From: Halomonas sp.
GTDB taxonomy: Bacteria > Pseudomonadota > Gammaproteobacteria > Pseudomonadales > Halomonadaceae
Direction: 5' to 3'
DNA: 64,000 bases
Assembly (NCBI RefSeq): GCF_011050415.1
Contig: NZ_DRFS01000006.1
Coordinates: forward strand, 181,539 to 245,538
Shown: positions 20,573-30,128 of the stretch, piece after piece
Numbering within the stretch: position 1 is the first letter of the stretch
Layout of the letters: each line of letters starts with the position of its first letter
Program-made: the position numbers and the translations under genes
The notes under the pieces: model-generated
Databases searched by the model: none
Told to the model about the DNA's origin: nothing
The model's input: the letters and a program-made list of their open reading frames with translations, nothing else

Positions 20573-20626
20573 CCTCCTCATAAGCCTATAGCCGGGGTAG
20601 TCCCGGCGGCTAGCCACCGGGGTAAC

Positions 20627-22309
20627 TCACTCCTGCTCAGCCGCCCAAAATGCCTCAATCAACCCCTTACTGGAAGCATCCATCCGTGACATATCACCCT
20701 GGTGATCGATGATTTTCTGAGTATCGGTGGCAATTTGCTTGCCTAACTCGACGCCCCACTGATCAAACGGATTGATATCCCAGATGACGGCTTGAACAAA
20801 CACTTTGTGCTCGTAAAGCGCAATAAGCGCGCCGAGCGTCGCCGGAGTCAGTTGATCAAGCAGCACCGTTGTGGACGGCTGATTGCCACGGTAGCGCTTA
20901 TGCTCTGGCCGTGGGCCGTCATCTTCCAAGGCATCGTCGCCAAGCATTAATACACGGGATTGAGCAAAACAGTTGGCCAGCGCCAGACGGTGCTGGGTTT
21001 TAAGATGACGGCGGGTATCAGGATCCGCCACTTCGTCGTAGCGTTTAAGCGGCGCGATAAAATCACACACGACTGGCTGAGTACCCTGATGCAATAACTG
21101 ATAAAACGCATGTTGAGCGTTGGGGCCAAGTTGCCCCCAGAGCACCGGGCAGGTGGAGTAATTGACCGGCTGCCCCTGGCGGGTGACCGATTTACCGTTG
21201 GACTCCATCTCGAGCTGCTCAAGATAAGCAGCGAAATACTCTAACCGTCCGTCGTAGGGAAGAATGGAGTGCGCGCGAATATCCAGAAAATTAACATTCC
21301 AGATACCTGCCAAGCCAAGCAGTATTGGTAAGTTATCTTCCATGGGCGCCTCAGAAAAATGGCGATCCATGGCGTGGGCACCGGCTAAAAATTCACGGAA
21401 ATTGTCCATACCCACGACTAGCGCAATCGGTAAACCAATAGTGCCCCACAGTGAATAGCGCCCACCCACCCACTCCCAAAAAGTTAGCTGGTGATCAGGC
21501 GTGATTCCCCACTCGGTCATTTTGTCAGGGCTGGCTGACACCCCGATAAAGTGCTGACGCACCACCAATTCAGCGCTAATCGGTGTCGCACCATGCTGAG
21601 TCAAACGACCCAATAGCCACTCGCGTGCAGTATTAGCGTTAGAGAGCGTATCAATAGTGGTGAACGACTTGGATGACAGCACAAAAATAGTCGTTTCTGG
21701 GTTTAGCCGACTGAGATAATCCGCTAACTGCGAGCCATCCATGGTAGAGGCAAAATGCACCTCAACCGGATGAATATCTTTAGGTCGGCAGTCCGCCAAC
21801 GCATGGGTAACCATTAACGGGCCAAGGTCAGAACCTCCAACGCCCAGATTGACCACATGGCGGATAGGCTTACCGGTCGCCCCGCGCCACTGCCCGGCAT
21901 GCAGCTTGTTCACCAAACTCTCCATTTGGGCAAGACTTTCATGCACCGCAGCGACGATATCTTCACCCTCGACTTCAAGGGTGGCATCGGCTGGCAAGCG
22001 TAACGCTGTATGTAATGCCGGGCGATTTTCACTAACATTCACCCGCTTACCACTTAGCAGCGCCTCAATTGCCGAAGGCACACCCGCCTCGCTAGCCAGC
22101 GTAAACAGATGTTCGAGCGTATCGTCATCCCAGCGCTGCTTGGAGAGATCTAGCGTTAAGCCCGCCACCTGGCGAGTAAAGTTTTCCCAGCGCGAAGGCT
22201 CGGTGCCAAACAGCGTTTTCAAGTGAACGTGCTGCAGTGTTTCAGCGTGATGCTTTAACGTCTGCCATGCGGGCAGCGTATCGGGGGTAGCGCTTGATGC
22301 TGAGGCCAT
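20627..22309 (-). CDS. pgi: Glucose-6-phosphate isomerase
   Basis: VNLGVGGSDLGPLMV, FVLSSKSFTTIDTLSNA, FDQWGVELGKQIA. Confidence 0.97.
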   Translation of the reverse strand: MASASSATPDTLPAWQTLKHHAETLQHVHLKTLFGTEPSRWENFTRQVAGLTLDLSKQRWDDDTLEHLFTLASEAGVPSAIEALLSGKRVNVSENRPALHTALRLPADATLEVEGEDIVAAVHESLAQMESLVNKLHAGQWRGATGKPIRHVVNLGVGGSDLGPLMVTHALADCRPKDIHPVEVHFASTMDGSQLADYLSRLNPETTIFVLSSKSFTTIDTLSNANTAREWLLGRLTQHGATPISAELVVRQHFIGVSASPDKMTEWGITPDHQLTFWEWVGGRYSLWGTIGLPIALVVGMDNFREFLAGAHAMDRHFSEAPMEDNLPILLGLAGIWNVNFLDIRAHSILPYDGRLEYFAAYLEQLEMESNGKSVTRQGQPVNYSTCPVLWGQLGPNAQHAFYQLLHQGTQPVVCDFIAPLKRYDEVADPDTRRHLKTQHRLALANCFAQSRVLMLGDDALEDDGPRPEHKRYRGNQPSTTVLLDQLTPATLGALIALYEHKVFVQAVIWDINPFDQWGVELGKQIATDTQKIIDHQGDMSRMDASSKGLIEAFWAAEQE

Positions 22310-22430
22310 GTGGCATCTCCAGTGGCGTCGTTCCATGCAGGGTCTGTTCTGGCTTACTGTTCTGACATGCTGTTCTGACATACATAGGACGCGTAAACTA
22401 CGCAGTCTTATTAATAATTCTGGCCTGACC

Positions 22431-23174
22431 ATGAGTGATGCATCTTACCGTGACGCTATCTTTTCGACACCCCTTGACCGAGTGGCAAGGTTCTCGTTCG
22501 ATGAAAAGGTGGTCGCATGCTTTCCCGACATGATCCGTCGATCCGTGCCTGGCTATGGGCAAATTCTAGGCATGCTGAGTCTGATTGCCCAGCGCCATCT
22601 GCGCCACGGCGCCCATGTCTATGACCTAGGCTGCTCGCTCGGCGCCTCGGGGCTTGCTTTGGCCGGCACGCTTGCGCCTGATGCTTTTCGCTACACCGGG
22701 GTTGATCTCTCCCCCGCGATGGTGGCCAAGGCACGGCAAACCTTTGCTGATGAGTGCCCAGCGTACGCGATGCAGGTGGAAGAAGCCGATATCCGTACCC
22801 TGGAGTATGCGCCTTCCGGCATGATCATTCTCAACTTTACGCTGCAGTTTCTGCCCGCGGCGGACCGTGATGCACTGTTGGCACGGCTTTACGCAGCGCT
22901 GGAACCCGGCGGCGTGCTGATTCTTTCGGAGAAAACCGTCGATGCCGATGAGCGCGATAACGCTTGGCGGGTTGAACGCTACCATGATTTTAAGCGAGCC
23001 AACGGCTATAGCGATTTAGAAATTAGCCAAAAACGTACCGCCCTTGAGAACGTATTGGTACCTGACACGCTTGATACACTGCATGGCCGTTTGAAGCAGG
23101 CAGGTTTTCCACGTTCCATGACGTGGTTCCAGTATTTGAACTTCGCGTCCATCATTGCTTTTAAGGAGGAGTGA
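22431..23174 (+). CDS. cmoA: Carboxy-S-adenosyl-L-methionine synthase
   Basis: FDEKVVACFPDMIRRSVPGYGQI, VYDLGCSLGASG; followed directly by cmoB. Confidence 0.95.
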   Translation: MSDASYRDAIFSTPLDRVARFSFDEKVVACFPDMIRRSVPGYGQILGMLSLIAQRHLRHGAHVYDLGCSLGASGLALAGTLAPDAFRYTGVDLSPAMVAKARQTFADECPAYAMQVEEADIRTLEYAPSGMIILNFTLQFLPAADRDALLARLYAALEPGGVLILSEKTVDADERDNAWRVERYHDFKRANGYSDLEISQKRTALENVLVPDTLDTLHGRLKQAGFPRSMTWFQYLNFASIIAFKEE

Positions 23175-23175
23175 G

Positions 23176-24183
23176 GTGGATCTACCTGAACATCATCGCG
23201 CCCTGTATCAAGCTTTTCTAGATCAAGCTGTGCTCGACCAATCCCTCACCGCTTGGCTAGCCAAGCTACCCGAGCAGCTAGCCAATGGGCTCGACAGAAA
23301 TCGCCATGGCGATTTACCTGCCTGGGAAAAGGCGGTAGCCAAACTACCTCCCCTGCCCACTGAAAGGCGTGTTCAGTTGGACAGCGACACCGTCAGCGTT
23401 GAGCTGAATATCAGCGATAGCCAGCAGCGCCAGTGCTTTAACCTGCTAAGAAAGCTCGCGCCATGGCGCAAGGGGCCTTTTCAGCTGGGTGGCATTCAGA
23501 TTGATACCGAGTGGCGTTCTGACTGGAAATGGCAACGAGTCGCTCCGCATTTAGCACCGCTTAAGTACCGCAAAGTGCTTGATGTTGGCGGTGGTAGCGG
23601 TTATCACGCCTGGCGTATGGCGGGAGCAGGCGCAGCGTTTGTGCTGGTCATTGATCCTTCCCCGCGCTTCTATTGGCAGTTTCAGGCAGTACGCCACTTC
23701 GTGGGTGATGCTGACAGTGGCAGAACACAGTTCTTGCCGATAGGTATAGAAGATGTCCCGGAGAACCTAGCTTTCTTCGATACCGTCTTTTCCATGGGCG
23801 TGCTCTACCATCGCCCAGCACCGCTTGAACACCTTCAGCAGCTGAAGGCCGCGTTGAAACCGGGCGGCGAGCTAGTATTGGAAACCTTAGTCGTTGAAGG
23901 CGATGAGCAAACGGTATTTGTGCCCGGCGAACGTTACGCATCCATGCCGAATGTCTATTTCCTGCCCTCTTCCAAAGCGCTCTGCCACTGGCTTGAGCGC
24001 TGCGGCTTTACTAATGTGCGTGTGGTCGATGAAGCAGTCACCACACTTGAAGAGCAGCGCTCAACAGAGTGGATGACCTATCAATCGCTGGCGGATTTTC
24101 TTGATCCTAACGACCGCACCCGCACTATCGAAGGCTATCCTGCACCGCGCCGGGCTGTGATTTTGGCGAATAAGCCGAGCTAA
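23176..24183 (+). CDS. cmoB: tRNA U34 carboxymethyltransferase
   Basis: RKVLDVGGGSGYHAWRMAGAGA, FDTVFSMGVLYHRPAPLEHL; probable GTG start after GGAGGA. Confidence 0.95.
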   Translation: MDLPEHHRALYQAFLDQAVLDQSLTAWLAKLPEQLANGLDRNRHGDLPAWEKAVAKLPPLPTERRVQLDSDTVSVELNISDSQQRQCFNLLRKLAPWRKGPFQLGGIQIDTEWRSDWKWQRVAPHLAPLKYRKVLDVGGGSGYHAWRMAGAGAAFVLVIDPSPRFYWQFQAVRHFVGDADSGRTQFLPIGIEDVPENLAFFDTVFSMGVLYHRPAPLEHLQQLKAALKPGGELVLETLVVEGDEQTVFVPGERYASMPNVYFLPSSKALCHWLERCGFTNVRVVDEAVTTLEEQRSTEWMTYQSLADFLDPNDRTRTIEGYPAPRRAVILANKPS

Positions 24184-24355
24184 CCAAAATGCTGGTGGGG
24201 CTGGCGCTTGATAGGCTGATTCTGGGCGCGCTGCGTAAGTTCCGAGAGTCGCTATGCATGGCCCAATGCGGAAGAGTGCGCCGTTACCACTATGCTATAT
24301 AGGATCGAGTGAGTGGCACACGTCACCACCATCTTGAAAAAGGGGAAAGGACGCC

Positions 24356-25003
24356 ATGTGGAATAACGCAGCGACGCTCTGGGAGCACAGGCTAAGCGAT
24401 TTTCGTGACACCGTGGCCCGCGAGCCGATGCCTGGCTGCGGCGCTGTTGCCGTGATCAGTGCCGACCTGGGCCTGGCGCTCGTGCTCAAGGGGCTGCATC
24501 TTAGCCAGCATCATGATGCCACGGCGGCGCGCCAAGTGCTGATCGATGAAGGCGCGGCGCTTAAGCAGCACCTGGCGCCGCTGGCACAGGAGGATGTGAC
24601 TGCCTTTGAGGCGTTCATGGCAGCCGTCGGCCGCGATGAAGAAGATGAAGGACGTAACGAAGCTATTCATGCTGCGGCCGAAACTGCCGTTGAGGTACCG
24701 CTGAAAACAGCGCAGCTGTGTGAGGCGGCGCTAGTACTGACCCAGCAGGCAAGGGAACACATCGAACAGCAGTTTGTCAGTGACGCGCTCGCCGGGGCGC
24801 GATTGATTCACGCCGCGCTGCACAGTGTGCTGCTCAATGTGGATGTTAATGCCAGCCATCTTGGCAGTGACGCCTCCCGTGTCCGGTTCAGGCTTTGCCG
24901 TGATGGCCTCGCGCAGCGCGCCGATAGGCTTTTGTCGGCCATTACCGATACAGCCGCAGGGCGAGATCCCAAGTCAAAGCCTAATTCAGCGACAAGGGAA
25001 TGA
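24356..25003 (+). CDS. Cyclodeaminase/cyclohydrolase family protein
   Basis: N-terminal region EPMPGCGAVAVISADLGLALVLK resembles the FTCD C-terminal/FchA family. Confidence 0.65.
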   Translation: MWNNAATLWEHRLSDFRDTVAREPMPGCGAVAVISADLGLALVLKGLHLSQHHDATAARQVLIDEGAALKQHLAPLAQEDVTAFEAFMAAVGRDEEDEGRNEAIHAAAETAVEVPLKTAQLCEAALVLTQQAREHIEQQFVSDALAGARLIHAALHSVLLNVDVNASHLGSDASRVRFRLCRDGLAQRADRLLSAITDTAAGRDPKSKPNSATRE

Positions 25004-25019
25004 TGAGGAGTATCGTTAC

Positions 25020-25694
25020 TTACCTTCGCAAAATCACCAGCCAGCGACCTAAGTTCATCACACTGGCGAGCGATGCCGCGACATAGGTAAAAGCGCAGGC
25101 GGTGAGTACATGCCGCGCCCCTGCCATATCGGCAGGCGGTACGTACTCTTTCAATAATGGCAGTGCCCGATTAAAGCTGGCATCGAACTCTACCGGTAGC
25201 GTCACCAGATGCACCAGAGCGGCCGTGCCAAAGCTGATCACCGCCATAACAATGACGATCGCCAGGCCCCCGGGTAAACGCGTTAATAGAAACAAAAAAG
25301 GGGCTGCCATCATTAAAATGGCACCCAATTTTTCGGCTTTTTGTGCGACACCCACCAAGCGGCTGCGCGCCAAAAGCGGCGTATAGCCTTCGTGATGCTG
25401 AATAGCATGCCCCACTTCATGGGCAGCCACCGTCACGGCGGTTAGCGAACGACCATCATAGTTATCGGGCGAAAGACGCACGCAGCGGGTTTCGGGATCG
25501 TAATGATCACCGTACTCGGTACGCTCTACGTTTACGCCCTCAACACCTAAGCGGCGCAGGAGATGATCAGCGAGTTCCGCGCCGGTACCTGGGTAATCGT
25601 CACGCCCACGGGTATGCCGTTTGAGCACCCATTTGGCCCACATATTAGGTAATACAAAAACGGCCAGCGCGAAAATGACCAGCAGAACAACCAT
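25020..25694 (-). CDS. Zinc metallopeptidase, YugP family
   Basis: HEVGHAIQHHEGYTPLLARSRLV (HExxH) in a membrane protein. Confidence 0.88.
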   Translation of the reverse strand: MVVLLVIFALAVFVLPNMWAKWVLKRHTRGRDDYPGTGAELADHLLRRLGVEGVNVERTEYGDHYDPETRCVRLSPDNYDGRSLTAVTVAAHEVGHAIQHHEGYTPLLARSRLVGVAQKAEKLGAILMMAAPFLFLLTRLPGGLAIVIVMAVISFGTAALVHLVTLPVEFDASFNRALPLLKEYVPPADMAGARHVLTACAFTYVAASLASVMNLGRWLVILRR

Positions 25695-25815
25695 GGCAAC
25701 ACCTATGAGTAAAAACGCCGCTACGATTTATGACCGCATGTATGACCGTAAAAAGTCTCTTTTCGGCCACGGCGTAAGGTGTATTTTTACCATGATGGTC
25801 AGCTAGGCTAAAGCA

Positions 25816-26937
25816 TTATGCAGGATCGTTACGCTGCTCTTCTACATCCCGCTTTACTGACGCTAATCCCTGCGCAGAGATATCACCCTGCGAATAGGCA
25901 TGCTCGGCAATTAATACGCTATCAGCAGCAAGCACCAAGTCGCACTGGGTGCCCACTAACTCATCGCGCAAACGCTGAATGGCCTGCTCACGCTTAGGGT
26001 CTTTATCTACACGACGGATATAGATGGCTTTAATACGATCCGGATAGGCTTTTACGATTTCGATATACACTTCAGGGTCGTGTTGCCCACTATCACCAAT
26101 CAAAATACATGGCAAATCGTCATAAAGAGTCAGCATGCGGTCGATCAATTCACGCTTATGCTCTTCTGCCTTGCGCGGCCAGGGACGACGCCACGAGATT
26201 CCCCACTCGCGTAAAAACAGAATAGGGCCGACGGGTATACGGTTAATTTGAAAAAAGGTTTCAAGCATTTCATAAATGGCCCACGGTGCCCGTGAAACAT
26301 ACAGAATGGGCCGCTCGGCACGTTCGCTAACGCCGCGATGAAGTGCCTGGTAAAGCGACGCTACACCAGGGAAGGCAGTGCGGCGATGGGGCTTTTTAAC
26401 AAACAAGCGGTAAAGCATTTTGAGCTTTTCCGCCACGCCGGTGAACATTACCGTGTCGTCAATATCGCTAATGATCAGTAAATCAGCCTCTGGAGGCGGC
26501 ACGTAAACCTCTACGTGGGTTCGCACCGGGGTTTGGCCGGGACAGTGCACCATAATATCAGCACGATGCCACGAAACATCAATGGGCAGCGCATGACTGA
26601 TCGGCAAGTGCACATCGAAATAGCCATAGCGATCGGTGCCCACGCACAGCTGGTTTTCGCCAAGATGAATTTCTACCTGCGCGTTGGCCAGGCCTCGACG
26701 GAAAATGCGCCGTGTCACATCTGCGGTATCTCGCAGCATGCCATGGCGAGGAATAGCACGACCTAGCGCGGCTTGACGAAAAACCCGCCCCATAACGAAA
26801 ACTTCTTTCTGGGAGCCATAGCCGCGGTAAGGATGGACGACCATCCCCCCACGGCTACTGTCGCCTTTAATCGGTTTGGCAACAACATGGACAAGCCTTT
26901 TGACAAAACTTGCCCACTCACGCAATAGACTCATCAA
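25816..26937 (-). CDS. App1/DUF2183 family phosphatase domain protein
   Basis: ADLLIISDIDDTVMFTGV, FPGVASLYQAL, LIGDSGQHDPEVY. Confidence 0.85.
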   Translation of the reverse strand: MMSLLREWASFVKRLVHVVAKPIKGDSSRGGMVVHPYRGYGSQKEVFVMGRVFRQAALGRAIPRHGMLRDTADVTRRIFRRGLANAQVEIHLGENQLCVGTDRYGYFDVHLPISHALPIDVSWHRADIMVHCPGQTPVRTHVEVYVPPPEADLLIISDIDDTVMFTGVAEKLKMLYRLFVKKPHRRTAFPGVASLYQALHRGVSERAERPILYVSRAPWAIYEMLETFFQINRIPVGPILFLREWGISWRRPWPRKAEEHKRELIDRMLTLYDDLPCILIGDSGQHDPEVYIEIVKAYPDRIKAIYIRRVDKDPKREQAIQRLRDELVGTQCDLVLAADSVLIAEHAYSQGDISAQGLASVKRDVEEQRNDPA

Positions 26938-27500
26938 GCGTGTTGTCCGGAGTGACGCCCTTCCTGAAGCTCTTCGAGTAACTTGGCGTTAAAAGCATCC
27001 AAGTCTTTCGGTGTGCGGCTGGTAACAAGGCCACTATCAACAACGACAGGCTCATCTACCCACTCAGCACCGGCGTTGCGAAGATCTTGCTCAACGCTGG
27101 GCACAGACGTCATACGACGACCCTCAACCACACCTGCATTAATTAAAATCCAAGGCGCATGGCAAATAGCCGCGACTGGCTTGCCAGCCTCGAAAAATGC
27201 CTTAACGAAACTTAAGGCCTCATGATTAGTCCGTAACTCATCAGGATTAAACAAACCACCTGGCAGTACTAATGCGTGGTAGTCAGAAGAGTTCGCCTCA
27301 GCAAGGGCCTTGTCGGACTCGTAGGTATCGCCCCACTCGGTTTCTGCCCACGCACGAATACCGTTTCCATCAGGAGTCACCACGTGAACATCGACGCCCT
27401 CTTTTTGAAGGGCAGCCCGCGGCACACTAAGCTCTGACTCTTCAAAACCATCGGCGGCTAAAATGGCCACTCGTTTACCGTTTAGTGCTTGTTTCATCAT
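26934..27500 (-). CDS. DJ-1/PfpI family type 1 glutamine amidotransferase-like protein
   Basis: VAILAADGFEESELSVPRAAL, AAICHAPWILINAGVVEGRRMTS. Confidence 0.92.
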   Translation of the reverse strand: MMKQALNGKRVAILAADGFEESELSVPRAALQKEGVDVHVVTPDGNGIRAWAETEWGDTYESDKALAEANSSDYHALVLPGGLFNPDELRTNHEALSFVKAFFEAGKPVAAICHAPWILINAGVVEGRRMTSVPSVEQDLRNAGAEWVDEPVVVDSGLVTSRTPKDLDAFNAKLLEELQEGRHSGQHA

Positions 27501-27613
27501 GCTCTCCTTTTCGTGATGATTTGCGTTTGTAACGCTCCACTAGTGTGGCGCATACAGCAACAGCGTCAAGCTATCCTGCTAACGAATGTGGTTATCCAAT
27601 CGACTATAAGCAC

Positions 27614-28504
27614 CTAGGCATTATAGATAACCTTGCCTAGCTCGCTTATATCATAACCACCCAATGCTTCTGCTCGATGTATAAAGCGCGCCTGAAGAGT
27701 GAATGCGAATAGCCGTTGGACAGCAGGTTCGAAGTAGTTGCGCCGCTGCATGATTAAATCAAATGGCTCTTCGCATAAAGGAATAAACCCCAACTGCTGT
27801 CTATGGGCAGCGGCTTCTACACCTAATCCAACATCGGCCTCACCTTGGCAAATACTAAGCGCCAAATCGTCTTCACTAAGCGAGGGATGAGATGTCCAAT
27901 CTATTGCCGAGCTATCAATTCCGGCTTGCTCAAGCAAATAGTTAAGTAATTTTGCAGCCCCTGCATCCGGCTGGCGGTGAGCTACACGCACATTAGATTG
28001 TTGCAAATCTTTGAGCGCATTAATTTTCAATGGATTATCAGCACGAACCAATAAGCCTTGGCGACGTTTGGCCCAACGCACTATAAGGAGGTCACGCATG
28101 CCGCTGAGTCCTAACACGCTGGGTTCATTATAACGCTGAGTAGCGGCATCTAGCAGGTGAATGCCTGCTAACATTGCTTTGCCATCGAGTAAGCGTCTAA
28201 CACCATCACCACTACCTTGACAGAGCGTAGCCAAATCAGAGCCGCTTTCCCTAATTGACCACTCTAGCAGTGGGTCTTGGCTGCCCGCGACCACCAAAGG
28301 CACCGATAAACGCTGGACTTGATCACCTTCCAAGTGACTCAGTACCCATAAATCAATTTGCTGGAGAGGAAACAACAGCTTTCCGGTTACCCGGCTACAC
28401 GGGATCTGGCCTTGGCTGACCAAATCATACACTTTGCGTTCTTTAAGCCGCAGGTAGGTAGCAACTTCTGCAGTGGTTAAATAAGCATGGGTGCTGGTGA
28501 CCAT
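27614..28504 (-). CDS. HTH (excisionase-like) transcriptional regulator with periplasmic-binding-protein-like sensor domain
   Basis: N-terminal YLTTAEVATYLRLKERKVYDLVSQGQIPCSRVTGKLLF; C-terminal PBP-like domain; divergent from tup genes. Confidence 0.85.
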   Translation of the reverse strand: MVTSTHAYLTTAEVATYLRLKERKVYDLVSQGQIPCSRVTGKLLFPLQQIDLWVLSHLEGDQVQRLSVPLVVAGSQDPLLEWSIRESGSDLATLCQGSGDGVRRLLDGKAMLAGIHLLDAATQRYNEPSVLGLSGMRDLLIVRWAKRRQGLLVRADNPLKINALKDLQQSNVRVAHRQPDAGAAKLLNYLLEQAGIDSSAIDWTSHPSLSEDDLALSICQGEADVGLGVEAAAHRQQLGFIPLCEEPFDLIMQRRNYFEPAVQRLFAFTLQARFIHRAEALGGYDISELGKVIYNA

Positions 28505-28646
28505 AATGTTGTCCTAGGTTTAACTGTATACAGAGATGCTCAACCGATTTTACTGCATATAGCTGCATGCATTTCAGCTGCATGTGCAATCAGTTAGATT
28601 CCAGTACATCATGCCAAACTCAACATAATAATGATGTAGCCGCTTA

Positions 28647-29351
28647 ATGCCGATTAATGACAATGCCTTTAGCACCGCCCTTTCCTTGATCCTGAGCATG
28701 GACAGTGCACTAATCTCAATTGTGATGCTGTCGCTTCAGGTATCGCTAATGGCGGTATTGATTGCCAGCCTATTAGCACTGCCGTTAGGCGCCGCTCTCG
28801 CCCTTTGGCATTTTCCCGGCCGTAATGCGGTCATTGTTGCGCTTAATGCACTGATGGGTTTACCGCCGGTCGTTGCCGGGCTATGCGTCTATTTACTACT
28901 TTCTCGTGCGGGGCCATTAGGTGAATGGGGATTGTTGTTTAGCCCCACCGCAATGGTCATCGCTCAAGTGATTTTGGTGCTGCCGATTATTGCCGCCCTT
29001 ACTCGCCAGCAGATTGAAGCTCTTCACAGCGAATATGCCGAGCAGCTGAACTCCTTGGGCCTGTCGCGTCAACGCATGATCCCAACACTACTCTGGGATG
29101 CACGCTTTGCATTATTAACCGTCATTTTGGCAGGCTTTGGCCGGGCCAGCGCGGAAGTAGGGGCGGTAATGATTGTAGGCGGCAATATCGATGGCGTAAC
29201 ACGAGTGATGACGACCAGCATTGTGCTTGAAACCAGCAAAGGCAACCTGCCAATGGCACTCGGTTTAGGGATTATTTTGCTCGCTTTGGTCACCATGATT
29301 AATGCCATTGCCCACATGATCGGCGAAACGGCAAAGAGGCGGCTGGGATGA
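28647..29351 (+). CDS. tupB: Tungstate-type ABC transporter permease
   Basis: Permease with EAA-like EQLNSLGLSRQRMIPTLLWDARFAL; operon with TupA-like SBP. Confidence 0.85.
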   Translation: MPINDNAFSTALSLILSMDSALISIVMLSLQVSLMAVLIASLLALPLGAALALWHFPGRNAVIVALNALMGLPPVVAGLCVYLLLSRAGPLGEWGLLFSPTAMVIAQVILVLPIIAALTRQQIEALHSEYAEQLNSLGLSRQRMIPTLLWDARFALLTVILAGFGRASAEVGAVMIVGGNIDGVTRVMTTSIVLETSKGNLPMALGLGIILLALVTMINAIAHMIGETAKRRLG

Positions 29352-30079
29352 ATGCACATCATATCCCCCCTGTAACAACCCTTGAGCTAGATAGCGTAGG
29401 CTTTATTCACCGCGACCAAACACTGCTCAAACCCACTTCGCTGCGCTTAGCAGGCTGCCAGCGAACGCTCATTATGGGACCTAACGGGGCTGGCAAAAGT
29501 CTGTTAATGCGGTTGGCTCATGGCTTATTAACACCCACTAGCGGCAAAGTTCGTTGGCAAGGCGAGCAACCTGCACAGGCCATGGTATTTCAACGCCCCG
29601 TGCTATTACGCCGTTCCGCCCTGGACAATCTCACCTATGTACTAGCGATCATCAAAACGCCTCGGCCAGAACTTAAGCTATTAGCGCGAAAAGCGCAGGC
29701 AATGAGTGCGCTTGAGAAGTTTGGTTTGACTCATTTAGCTAAACGTCCCGCACGAGTGCTGTCAGGAGGCGAACAGCAGCGTTTAGCGCTAGCCAGGGCT
29801 TGGCTGCTCAATCCACGAGTGCTGTTTTTAGACGAGCCTACTTCCGCACTAGACCCAGCCGCCATCAAAGCGGTTGAAGATGCTGTGCTTGAGTTTCATC
29901 ACAGCGGTACACGCATTGTCATGACCACCCACGACTTACACCAAGCGCGCCGCTTAGCCGATGACGTGCTGTTTATGCATAACGGTGAGCTGCTTGAGCA
30001 TACGCTCGCTAACGACTTTTTTACCGCGCCCACCTCTAGCGAGGCAGCCGCGTTTATTCGGGGTGAGCTGGTTTGGTAG
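29348..30079 (+). CDS. tupC: Tungstate-type ABC transporter ATP-binding protein
   Basis: MGPNGAGKSLLMR, LSGGEQQRLALARAW, VLFLDEPTSALDP. Confidence 0.88.
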   Translation: MNAHHIPPVTTLELDSVGFIHRDQTLLKPTSLRLAGCQRTLIMGPNGAGKSLLMRLAHGLLTPTSGKVRWQGEQPAQAMVFQRPVLLRRSALDNLTYVLAIIKTPRPELKLLARKAQAMSALEKFGLTHLAKRPARVLSGGEQQRLALARAWLLNPRVLFLDEPTSALDPAAIKAVEDAVLEFHHSGTRIVMTTHDLHQARRLADDVLFMHNGELLEHTLANDFFTAPTSSEAAAFIRGELVW

Positions 30080-30128
30080 CCCTTGAACTGATGACGCCAG
30101 CACTAATCAACAACGATCTAGGAGCAAC

